NCBI GenBank assembly: GCA_903834135.1
Contig: CAILHZ010000006.1
Location: 1-64,000, forward strand
Direction of reading: 5' to 3'
Length of the DNA: 64,000 nucleotides
Source of the DNA: an uncultured Opitutia bacterium
GTDB taxonomy: Bacteria > Verrucomicrobiota > Verrucomicrobiia > Opitutales > Opitutaceae
Within the stretch, counting starts at the first letter, position 1. Every line of letters begins with the position of its first letter. The notes beneath the pieces were generated by a model that saw only the letters and a program-made list of their open reading frames with translations, was not told the origin of the DNA and searched no databases. The position numbers and the translations under genes are program-made. Positions 17,467-25,686 of the stretch are shown one piece after another.

Positions 17467-18218
17467 AAGGCTTAGACCGCTCTAAGGCGCATTTTTCAAA
17501 CTATACTGATCGTTATGTCTTAATTGGTGGAACGGCTTCCAGTTTAGCTATGGAAGAGTTAGTACAATAGTTTAGAACGACTAAAGATCTAGATATCGTA
17601 CTTTGTATTGAAACGCTGGATCGTGACTTTACCTAGGCTTTTTGGGATTTCATTAAATTAGGTGAATATAATAATTGTCAAAAAAGTACCGGAAAGCGTT
17701 TGTTTTACCGATTTTACGGGCCAAAACAAAAAGGTTTTCCTGAGATGCTAGAGTTGTTTGCACGAGTTTCAGATGCACTCGATTTGTAAGAAAGTTCTAC
17801 ATTAACGCCAATCCCAGTGGATGATGAAGTCTCTAGTCTTTCAGCTATTTTGCTCGATGATGACTATTATACTTTTGTGATGCAAAACCGCGTGTTAATT
17901 CACGGTCTTAGTATCATCAAAGCAGAAACTTTGATTCCGCTTAAAGCATTTGCTTATCTCAATTTGATGAACCAAAAAGCGAGCGGACAAAAAGTACAGT
18001 CTCAGCACATCAGAAAACATAAAAACGATATATATCGTTTATTCACGGTACTAGACACTGGTTTGAAGCTCATAATACCTAAAACTATACAAGTAGATCT
18101 AAAGATAGCATTTGAGCGATTAGCTGATGAACCTACCGATCTGAAGCTTTTAGGAATATCTAGGATGAAGAATGCAGAGGTTTTGGCTGAACTGAGTCGC
18201 TTTTACGGCTTAATTTAG
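17460..18218 (+). pseudogene. AbiEii-like nucleotidyltransferase (toxin-like) inactivated by three in-frame stops
   Basis: Read from the ATG at 17460, one uninterrupted frame of 252 codons runs to 18218 with nonsense codons at 17568 (TAG), 17634 (TAG) and 17787 (TAA) and no frameshift. The product shows YVLIGGTASSL (nucleotidyltransferase GG motif, residues 19-29), then RTTKDLDIVL (Asp motif, 39-48), SSLSAILLDDDYY and IRKHKNDIYRL, a recognisable AbiEii / DUF1814-like family. Stop 1 falls between the two catalytic motifs, so no active enzyme can be made. The last 142 codons are clean (open segment from 17817). It overlaps the regulator gene by 7 bases. Confidence 0.85.
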
Positions 18219-18282
18219 CCTTTTAATCCCTACTGTTTTTGTTTGCTCAAGTAGGCCTAAAACCGCTTTGATCTTAAGTTCA

Positions 18283-20070
18283 ATGGCACGCTCTCATCAC
18301 TGCGCAGAACTGAACTTAAAACATATCGGATCGAGCATTTCGCTCTCAGGGTGGGTAGACACCGTCCGAGATCTAGGTGGCATCCTTTTCGTGGACTTAC
18401 GCGATCGCCGTGGGATTACCCAGGTCAAGTTTGACCCTAATTTAGACAAGGCCATTGCCGAGAAAGCCTCTCACTTAAAGCAGGAGTCTGTCATTTCAGT
18501 GCAGGGTAAGGTTACTAAGCGCCCTGAAGGCACTGAGAATTCGAACCTACCAACAGGCCAAGTTGAAATCGAAGCAACTAATCTTGAAATCTTAAATATT
18601 TCAGACACCCCTCCATTCCCGCTGGATGATGCAGGTGGAGATAAAGTAAATGAAGATTTACGCCTTACCTATCGCTACCTTGATTTACGCCGTCCTAAGA
18701 TGCGCCGTAATTTGCTCGCTCGACATAAGGCAACCAAATCAATTCGCGATTATTTTGATTCCCAAGAATTTATTGAGGTAGAAACACCAGCTCTCTTTAA
18801 GAGTACACCAGAGGGTGCACGTGAATATCTTGTACCATCTCGTATTCATCCCGGTTCTTTCTACGCTCTGTCGCAATCGCCTCAGCAATTTAAGCAGATT
18901 TTAATGGTCGCTGGAGTAGAACGTTATTTCCAGATTGCTCGTTGTTTCCGTGACGAAGATTTGCGCGCAGATCGCCAAATGGAATTCACACAAGTCGATG
19001 TGGAAGCCTCCTTTGTTGAGCGCGAAGATATTTATAATCTCTTTGAAGGAATGCTTAAGAAGTTATGGAAGGATGTTTTAAATCAAGATATCCAAACCCC
19101 ATTTCTTCGTCTTCCTTTTGTGGATGCAATGAACCGCTTCGGTGTAGATAAACCTGATATGCGTTTTGGTCTCGAATTAGTTGACCTAACAGAAACCTTT
19201 AAGGCCTCGTCTTTTAAAGTATTCCAAGGTGTTGCAACTACTGGTGGTAGCATCAAAGCCTTCAACGCAAAGGGTCTGGCTGATTTAACCCAAGGTGAAT
19301 TAAAAGCCTTAGAAGATATCGCAAAGTCCCTGGGTGCTAAAGGCCTAGCATTTATCAAAGTGGAAGGTGGCGAATGGAAATCTCCTATCGTTAAATTCTT
19401 CTCTGATGCAGAAAAAGCAGAAATTACCCGCACTTTAGCTCTTCAAGAAGGGGACATGGTATTCTTTGCAGCAGCTTCATGGGATAAAGCGTGTGCTATC
19501 TTGGGCCGCATCCGTCTTGAGGCAGCAGCACTACTTCAAAAGCGTGGCAAATTAACAATCCGTCACGAAGACTGGAAATTTCTCTGGGTAGTTGATTTCC
19601 CTCTAATGACTTTAGATGAAGAAGCAAAACGCTTTGTAGCTACACACCATCCGTTTACTTCACCTGTTCCAGAAGATGCAGGTCTACTTGATTCAGCACC
19701 ACACAAAGTGCGTGGTCAGCATTATGACGTTGTCTTAAACGGGATGGAACTAGGTGGTGGTTCAATTCGTATCCATAATCCTGAGCTTCAAAAGAAAGTC
19801 TTCGAAGACGTCTTAAAGATTCCAGCTGATGTAGTAGAAAACCGTTTTGGTTATATGCTTAAAGCTTTCACTTACGGAGCTCCTCCGCATGGTGGTATCG
19901 CCTTTGGCTTAGACCGCATGGTGGCACTGCTGTGTGGCACTACCAGTATCCGTGATGTCATTGCTTTCCCTAAAACTCAGAAGGGTCAGGATTTAATGGC
20001 AGGTAGTCCAACTCCTGTCACAGAGAAGCAGTTAAAGGACCTTCATATTACTACCGTAATACCTACCTAA
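18283..20070 (+). CDS. aspS: aspartyl-tRNA synthetase
   Basis: About 595 residues; class IIb synthetase charging tRNA-Asp. N-terminal OB-fold anticodon-binding domain (about 15-105: ISLSGWVDTVRDLGGILFVDLRD). Class II motif 2 region CFRDEDLRADRQMEFTQVD, the bacterial GAD insertion at about 300-410, and motif 3 AFGLDRMVALLCG near the end are all present, as in bacterial-type AspRS. The start is the ATG at 18283 (MARSHHCAEL); a TTG lies 15 bases upstream in frame. It follows the broken toxin gene by 64 bases and precedes glnK by 88. Whether it is discriminating or also charges tRNA-Asn cannot be read directly. Confidence 0.97.
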   Translation: MARSHHCAELNLKHIGSSISLSGWVDTVRDLGGILFVDLRDRRGITQVKFDPNLDKAIAEKASHLKQESVISVQGKVTKRPEGTENSNLPTGQVEIEATNLEILNISDTPPFPLDDAGGDKVNEDLRLTYRYLDLRRPKMRRNLLARHKATKSIRDYFDSQEFIEVETPALFKSTPEGAREYLVPSRIHPGSFYALSQSPQQFKQILMVAGVERYFQIARCFRDEDLRADRQMEFTQVDVEASFVEREDIYNLFEGMLKKLWKDVLNQDIQTPFLRLPFVDAMNRFGVDKPDMRFGLELVDLTETFKASSFKVFQGVATTGGSIKAFNAKGLADLTQGELKALEDIAKSLGAKGLAFIKVEGGEWKSPIVKFFSDAEKAEITRTLALQEGDMVFFAAASWDKACAILGRIRLEAAALLQKRGKLTIRHEDWKFLWVVDFPLMTLDEEAKRFVATHHPFTSPVPEDAGLLDSAPHKVRGQHYDVVLNGMELGGGSIRIHNPELQKKVFEDVLKIPADVVENRFGYMLKAFTYGAPPHGGIAFGLDRMVALLCGTTSIRDVIAFPKTQKGQDLMAGSPTPVTEKQLKDLHITTVIPT

Positions 20071-20087
20071 AGTTTGCATTATACCTA

Positions 20088-20103
20088 TCGCACGAGGCTT
20101 GCT
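20088..20103 (+). promoter_or_regulatory. sigma-54-like promoter candidate for glnK-amtB
   Basis: The sequence TCGCACGAGGCTTGCT matches the sigma-54 (-24/-12) consensus TGGCACG-N4-TTGC[A/T] with one mismatch, C for the first G of the -24 GG. The TTGC element is perfect and the spacing exact. It lies about 55 bases before the PII start. Nitrogen-regulated sigma-54/NtrC promoters before glnK-amtB are established in Proteobacteria, so position supports the call; the broken GG weakens it. Confidence 0.4.
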
Positions 20104-20113
20104 TAATTTGGGG

Positions 20114-20497
<384 letters not shown>

Positions 20498-20521
20498 GAC
20501 TTTACCTTAATTTTTTCCTAG

Positions 20522-20550
20522 AAGGCCCCTAATCTTAAGGGGCCTTTTTT
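20522..20550 (+). terminator. rho-independent terminator after glnK
   Basis: Arms AAGGCCCCT (20522-20530) and AGGGGCCTT (20538-20546) form a GC-rich 9-bp stem with loop AATCTTA, followed by a run of T. It sits 25 bases after the glnK stop and before amtB, so it should reduce amtB transcription relative to glnK unless read through. Confidence 0.85.
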
Positions 20551-20666
20551 ATGCTTATTTTTATTAACTTGGTGTTGTCATAAGCCTTATTTCCCCTGAG
20601 ATTCTTGCGCGACGTTCGAGCGGTAAACCCACTTAACCCACCGCCCGAGTGTTAACTAACGCTACC

Positions 20667-22118
20667 ATGAAATATCTGTTTTGTTTGCGTTCACGCATTA
20701 CAATGGCCTGCCTAGCGCTTGCTGTTGCTTTTTTTATCATTCCTGTGAGCCATGCCGCTCCTACGACTGATGAGAGGCTAGCTGCACTTGAAGCCTATAT
20801 AAATAATACTGATCCAGGCAAATCCCTCACCGGTGTCCCTGGTCCTGGGCACAATGCGTGGATGATGACAAGTTCTGCACTTGTCTTATTCATGACTTTA
20901 CCAGGCCTTGCATTATTCTACGGAGGACTTGTCCGTAGGAAGAATATTCTTTCCGTTCTTGCTCAATGCTTAGGCATTGCGGGCCTAGTCTCCATCATTT
21001 GGTGGGCTGTTGGCTATAGTCTCGTATTCGGGAAAAGTTTTAATAGCGGTATTTTAGGTGGTCTTGAATTCGCTTTCTTAAATGGTGTTACCTCAGCACC
21101 TAATACTGATTATTCATATTGGGTATCGCACAATGTATATGCGATGTACCAGCTCATGTTCGCAATTATTACCCCAGCTTTAATTGTGGGTGCAATCGCT
21201 GAGCGTATGAAATTTAGTGCAGTCCTTCTCTTCACGACACTTTGGATGTTTTTAGTTTATTTCCCACTCGCACACATGATTTGGGGAATCAACGGTTTAA
21301 TGAACGGTGTTTTCAATGGTAACGCTGTAATCTCTGCAATTGATTTTGCAGGAGGTACTGTCGTGCATATGAGTTCAGGATGGTCCGCATTAATTTTGTG
21401 CCTAATCGTTGGACCTCGTATTGGCTTCAAACGTGATAAGATGGCTCCACATAGCATGGTTTTATGTATGGTAGGTACTGGAATGCTTTGGGTAGGTTGG
21501 TACGGCTTTAATGCAGGAAGTGCTGTTGCTTCAGACGTCATTGCAGCAAACGCATTTATGACAACAACCCTTGCAACGGCAGTAGCTGCATTTACCTGGG
21601 GTATGATCGAAAAGTTTACACGTGGGCATGCTTCGATCCTAGGTTTTTGTTCCGGTGCTGTTGCTGGCTTAGTGGTTATTACACCAGCCTGCGGTTTTGT
21701 AACAGCCAATGCTGCTGTTATAATTGGTGTTGTTGCAGCGATTATTCCTTACTTTTTTGTGACGTTTGTTAAGTCACGTTTTGGCTATGATGATGCTTTA
21801 GATACGTTCGGAGTTCACGCGGTTGGTGGAACAGTAGGTGCATTCTTAACGGGTGTCCTTGCTAATTCATCTGTAAATGCAAACCTTAGTTCAGGAAACG
21901 CTGCAGCAAAGCAAAATGGCTTAGCCGATTTAGTTGCCAAAGGTGGCTTATGGCTCGAGCAATTAAAAGCTATGGGGATAACAATCATTATGGCTGTAGC
22001 AGCAACTGTCGTTATTGCCTACTTAGTTAAAGCGGTCATAGGACTACGTCCTTCACCTGAAGTTGAACGCCAAGGTCTTGATATGATTGAGCACGGCGAA
22101 GAAGGCTATATCGACTAA
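20667..22118 (+). CDS. amtB: ammonium transporter
   Basis: About 483 residues: a signal peptide (about 1-30, ending VSHAAP), a short exported stretch, then eleven membrane helices. This is the Amt/MEP/Rh channel that conducts ammonium across the inner membrane. WMMTSSALVLFMTLPGLALFYGG is the family's first helix, and the twin pore histidines are His234 (GGTVVHMSSGW) and His384 (DTFGVHAVGGTVG). The C-terminal cytoplasmic tail, GLRPSPEVERQGLDMIEHGEEGY, is the PII-interaction region. Start taken as ATG 20667; a GTG lies 18 bases upstream. It is paired with glnK. Confidence 0.96.
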   Translation: MKYLFCLRSRITMACLALAVAFFIIPVSHAAPTTDERLAALEAYINNTDPGKSLTGVPGPGHNAWMMTSSALVLFMTLPGLALFYGGLVRRKNILSVLAQCLGIAGLVSIIWWAVGYSLVFGKSFNSGILGGLEFAFLNGVTSAPNTDYSYWVSHNVYAMYQLMFAIITPALIVGAIAERMKFSAVLLFTTLWMFLVYFPLAHMIWGINGLMNGVFNGNAVISAIDFAGGTVVHMSSGWSALILCLIVGPRIGFKRDKMAPHSMVLCMVGTGMLWVGWYGFNAGSAVASDVIAANAFMTTTLATAVAAFTWGMIEKFTRGHASILGFCSGAVAGLVVITPACGFVTANAAVIIGVVAAIIPYFFVTFVKSRFGYDDALDTFGVHAVGGTVGAFLTGVLANSSVNANLSSGNAAAKQNGLADLVAKGGLWLEQLKAMGITIIMAVAATVVIAYLVKAVIGLRPSPEVERQGLDMIEHGEEGYID

Positions 22119-22149
22119 GGCTTAGCTATAAGACCTAAAACAGATTCAA

Positions 22150-22179
22150 AGCCACACTCTTAGGAGGTGGCTTTTTTTA
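22150..22179 (+). terminator. rho-independent terminator after amtB
   Basis: Arms AGCCAC (22150-22155) and GTGGCT (22167-22172) followed by seven T. It lies 32 bases after the amtB stop and just before the next gene on the same strand. Confidence 0.75.
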
Positions 22180-22202
22180 TGATTTAATCTAAGGCTTAGC
22201 CT

Positions 22203-24170
22203 GTGAAATATCTTAAGTTTACTCACATTCTAGCAGCGCTAGCTTTGTGCATTGGGATTATTTTACTTAAATTTCCACCTCTTAAAGTAAAGCACGACGA
22301 CTTCTTTTTCGAAGTCACTGCGACTTCAAGCAAGCTTGGACACTTTCAGCTCTTTTTAGATGACGGCTACGGCTTTAGAGAGAAGCATGTAATTACTTTT
22401 CCAATAAAAGAGGTTAATAAAGAAGTAGACTACCGATTCAGTCTTCCTGAAGGAGACTATAAATCACTTCGGTTTGATCCTAATCAAACGCAGGGGCTAG
22501 TGAGTATTAAAAATACACGAATTGTAGATTCTAAGGGGAGTGTTGTTCGTAGTATTGCACTGCCTGAATTTACAGCTGAAAAGCAGATTGAATCCTTAAA
22601 CCTGATTAATGACACGTTGGTTATAAAGACAGCAGTAGACTGTCATGATCCAGATATTATTCTAATCTTTAATGATCCGTTAAATTTATCAATTCCTCTT
22701 TACCGAACAATTAAGCGTAGTCTTTTATCATGCGAAGAATTGTTCCTGCGCGTTTCCTTTCTATTTATACCACTCCTTATTATAGGCTTCTTACTTGAAG
22801 CTGTTGGGCCAATCCAGAGTGCGTATAGCAATGCCCTAGACTGGATATGGAAGAAACGATCAGTGAAGCTTAGAGCAGGTATTTCGGTATTTAGTATAGC
22901 TCTTGTATTTACTTTACTTGCTTTAAGACAGCACATGTTCGTGAACCGCTACGCGGTTAATATGATGTTTTGGGATCAGTGGGATTTTTATCAGCCCCTG
23001 TTTAAACATCAAAGTCTGTGGGAGGGCTTCATTAGACAGCATGGTCCTCATAGGCAGGGTCTTGGCTTTTTACTCACGGAATTACTCGCTTATCTAAGTC
23101 ACTGGAATTCAAGAATGGATGCGTTTGGAGCAAGTGTTTGTCTTATCGCTGCTGTATTACTTGCTTTTAAGGTAGCTCGTCTATGTGGAGCTAATAACGC
23201 TTTAAGCTTACTAACTATACCGTTTCTATTTTTAAACTATCACCAATGGGAAGTATTTGTTGGCCCTACAAATATTTCACATGGAGCAATGCCAATCTTA
23301 CTTTTTATGTTTTACTGTATAGCTTGGTTTATTAAGAAACCTCAGCTTCGCTGGCTAGCACTTGGGTTTATAACATTCTTACTTATCTTCACAGGCTTTG
23401 GATTATTTGTAGGAGTTATCACACCACTTTTAGCCCTTATAGAATTAATCCAAGCTCAGCTTATAAAGGATAAAGTCAGAGTAGGTGCTACTTTAATTGG
23501 CCTTGGGCTCACAGGTATAGCCTGGATTCTATTTTGTCATAATTATCTGCTTATTGCACTTGAGCCGACGGGTCCTGCAACTCTATCAGAGATGATCTCC
23601 TTTGTAGGGCTTATGCTCGCAAACTTCTTTGGTCTTATACAACAGGGAGTGTATTCTCAGAGTGTTGGACTTATGATTTTTATAAGCCTTGGATTAATTA
23701 CTATCATTCATTTAAGGAAATGTATCATTAGTGGTATATCTAAGCATCCCCGTAGTGCTGTCATATTTTCACTTGGTGCTTATGCCATCATTTATTGCGT
23801 AGTTACAGCGCACGGTAGGGCAGGCTCATATGAATCTGGAGCTCCTGTAGCTTCACGCTACGTAACTCTTATGATTACTGCAGGGTTTGTTGTTTTACTC
23901 CACCTAGCGACCTTGAAAGGTGCACTTAGATATTCCTTAATTTACCTCATACTTGTTCTTCTAGGGACAACTTATCTACAGCCCGTAGAAGAAGGTGCTA
24001 TAAAATACTATAGTGAAGGTAAGCTTGCGTGGAAACATGCGTATTTAAAGACGCATGATGAAATCCAAGCTGAAACAAATTCCGATTTTCCTATTTATCC
24101 TGGAAGATTGCCAGAGAGATTAGAGTATATGCAAAACAGTAAGCTTAATCTCTTTCTACCAGAAAACTAA
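22203..24170 (+). CDS. polytopic membrane protein, possible envelope-glycan glycosyltransferase
   Basis: A 655-residue protein of no family I can name with certainty. An N-terminal anchor (about 10-25) is followed by an exported domain of about 150 residues containing RFSLPEGDYKSLRFDPN, a pattern seen in periplasmic beta domains of envelope glycosyltransferase-type proteins. From about residue 180 there are ten or more membrane segments. The loop after the third has MMFWDQWDFYQPLFKH and RQHGPHRQGLGFL, charged/aromatic motifs reminiscent of the first extracytoplasmic loop of GT-C glycosyltransferases. The start is GTG at 22203. It stands alone after the amtB terminator. Membrane location is clear; enzymatic function is a guess. 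Confidence 0.65.
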   Translation: MKYLKFTHILAALALCIGIILLKFPPLKVKHDDFFFEVTATSSKLGHFQLFLDDGYGFREKHVITFPIKEVNKEVDYRFSLPEGDYKSLRFDPNQTQGLVSIKNTRIVDSKGSVVRSIALPEFTAEKQIESLNLINDTLVIKTAVDCHDPDIILIFNDPLNLSIPLYRTIKRSLLSCEELFLRVSFLFIPLLIIGFLLEAVGPIQSAYSNALDWIWKKRSVKLRAGISVFSIALVFTLLALRQHMFVNRYAVNMMFWDQWDFYQPLFKHQSLWEGFIRQHGPHRQGLGFLLTELLAYLSHWNSRMDAFGASVCLIAAVLLAFKVARLCGANNALSLLTIPFLFLNYHQWEVFVGPTNISHGAMPILLFMFYCIAWFIKKPQLRWLALGFITFLLIFTGFGLFVGVITPLLALIELIQAQLIKDKVRVGATLIGLGLTGIAWILFCHNYLLIALEPTGPATLSEMISFVGLMLANFFGLIQQGVYSQSVGLMIFISLGLITIIHLRKCIISGISKHPRSAVIFSLGAYAIIYCVVTAHGRAGSYESGAPVASRYVTLMITAGFVVLLHLATLKGALRYSLIYLILVLLGTTYLQPVEEGAIKYYSEGKLAWKHAYLKTHDEIQAETNSDFPIYPGRLPERLEYMQNSKLNLFLPEN

Positions 24171-24213
24171 TAGGTAGTTTCTTTGTTTTAGACTATCGAT
24201 TTCTATAAGCTAT

Positions 24214-25218
24214 TCAGCATAGAATGTATTTACCTGTTCTCTTCGTGCCAATTCGCTTAACCAAGTGTGCTTTTATTAATGGTTTTAGCAGATCTAAGGT
24301 TCCCTGCTTGGATAAACCGAGTTTATTCCAAAGTTCATTTGGGGATATACTTTTATGTTCGCTCAGTAATTTTAAAAGTAGTTCTTGTTTTGGTTTAAGA
24401 ACAAATTTTTTTCGTCCTTTTTGTCCCGAAAGTTTTTTAACGCGTGTCCATACTTGCTCTAAGGTTGTAAAGATCCCTTCAGCGCAATATTCTAGCCAAT
24501 GAGATAAGTCTTCTGCTTCGCTGCGTACGGCGTTCAATGCCGCAAAATAACGTGGACGGTTTTCCCAGTAAAATTCATCTACTGAAAAAATATGATGTGT
24601 ATCAAAACCGCGTCTATAGAGTTCCCATAGTGCTAATGCTCTTCCTGTACGACCATTGCCGTCCGCGAATGGGTGGATTGCTTCAAATCGGTAGTGCAGA
24701 ATAGCAGAACTTAAAACAGGAGATAATTGTATTGCTTCTTTATTCCACCATTCAAGTAACTCAAACATCAAACCAGATACGTCATCTGGAGAGGGTGGTA
24801 GATAGCTGCCAACGCTTACCGGTATGGTACGGTATTTTCCTGCTATTCCTTTATCCATAACATCACTAGCCATAATCTTATGAAGCTGAAGGATTTCTTT
24901 ATGCGATATTATTTGGTGAGGTATATTTTTTTCTATAAAACGAAGTCCTGCTAGGTAGTTCATTACTTCACGCTTGGCACGTGGAGTTGTAGCATGGACT
25001 TCTTTACCTTCTTCGACATCGCGTACTTGTGCAAGTGTGAGCGGATTGCCTTCAATTGCGGTTGAGGCGTGCGTATTACGTGTTCGCGAGTCCTTTTGTA
25101 AAGCTGGTATCCAACTTACTTGTACAGTATCTGCCTGTATGCGTTCTCTAAGTGTCGCGATTTGCTCTACACGCGAAAGAAGTGTGGTGCTGATGGTGAA
25201 TTGTGGTTGATAGCTCAT
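24214..25218 (-). CDS. Fic domain AMPylase-like protein with C-terminal winged helix
   Basis: A 334-residue Fic-family protein. The Fic catalytic motif HPFADGNGRTGR is complete, with His182, and catalyses transfer of AMP or another phosphoryl group to a target protein. An inhibitory-helix motif of the SxxxE(G/N) type appears as STAIEGN near residue 53, so the enzyme is of the class self-inhibited by its N-terminal part. The C-terminal 60 residues (KSISPNELWNKLGLSKQGTLDLL) form a winged helix, as in stand-alone Fic regulators in many bacteria. No toxin-antitoxin partner lies beside it. Tandem 11-bp repeats occupy its upstream region. Target unknown. Confidence 0.93.
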   Translation of the reverse strand: MSYQPQFTISTTLLSRVEQIATLRERIQADTVQVSWIPALQKDSRTRNTHASTAIEGNPLTLAQVRDVEEGKEVHATTPRAKREVMNYLAGLRFIEKNIPHQIISHKEILQLHKIMASDVMDKGIAGKYRTIPVSVGSYLPPSPDDVSGLMFELLEWWNKEAIQLSPVLSSAILHYRFEAIHPFADGNGRTGRALALWELYRRGFDTHHIFSVDEFYWENRPRYFAALNAVRSEAEDLSHWLEYCAEGIFTTLEQVWTRVKKLSGQKGRKKFVLKPKQELLLKLLSEHKSISPNELWNKLGLSKQGTLDLLKPLIKAHLVKRIGTKRTGKYILC

Positions 25219-25238
25219 GCCTTTTTTTGACTTTATAA

Positions 25239-25300
25239 GTCAAGGATAAGTCAAGTATTAGTCAAGTATTAGACAAGTATTAGACAAGTATTAGTCAAGT
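25239..25300. repeat. 11-bp tandem repeat, about 5.6 copies, upstream of fic
   Basis: Units of G(T/A)CAAGTATTA repeat head to tail: 25239-25249 (degenerate), 25250-25260, 25261-25271, 25272-25282, 25283-25293 and a partial 25294-25300. The period of 11 is about one helical turn. On the reverse strand, in the direction of the fic gene, each unit reads TAATACTTG(A/T)C, so -35-like TTGAC boxes recur every turn. The array ends about 20 bases before the fic start. It may be a regulator-binding array or slipped-strand repeat controlling fic. Confidence 0.8.
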
Positions 25301-25686
25301 GATTGTATATATTGTAAGTACATGTATTGTAATTAATTAAAATATATTTTAACTTTGATAAATTCGTAAAATATAAGATTTTTATAAAGCTTTTACTAAT
25401 AATATATAAAAAATAACCTAGTTCGTTAACCATTTTGCTAGAAGGGTTTGGTGTTTTTTCCGGATACTGGGACCAGCGGATCAACTAATAATCTGATCTG
25501 CATTAGCTTCGAAATGTTTTATGAGTGATATTTTTTCATGTGTCTTCGGCTTAATATTATAGCAAGTGCTTTAGCATCTGCTGCTTTGATATTCAGTTTT
25601 AGGATTTATCTTTAATTATTTTTATTACCTTAAATTAATTAAGGCTAACGACTTGCCTGATTTCTAAGCTTATATAGCTTAAGAAT
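25301..25686. other. AT-rich intergenic region without a recognisable gene
   Basis: About 390 bases between the fic repeat array and the DUF885 gene. Composition is more AT-rich than the surrounding genes, with many A/T runs. A reverse-strand open stretch (25269-25484) runs across the tandem repeats and has no recognisable protein, so I do not call it. The promoter for the DUF885 gene must lie toward the right end, but no convincing -35/-10 pair stands out. Confidence 0.5.

Noticed and set aside
17460-18218. Stop-codon reassignment as explanation of the broken toxin frame
   Set aside because: Both TAG and TAA occur inside it, and TAG ends other genes here (847-849, 17464-17466), so a single reassigned codon cannot explain it.
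16367-18282. Insertion of the accessory pair by a mobile element
   Set aside because: No transposase, integrase, target-site duplication or matching inverted repeat at the right end was found.
21257-21709. Reverse-strand 150-residue frame inside amtB
   Set aside because: It is the antisense shadow of the well-conserved AmtB core.
25239-25300. CRISPR array
   Set aside because: Units are 11 bp, directly adjacent, with no spacers and no cas genes.
25269-25484. Reverse-strand 71-residue coding frame
   Set aside because: It runs through the tandem repeats and AT-rich sequence, has no recognisable domain, and its tail is low-complexity Ile/Tyr/Asn.
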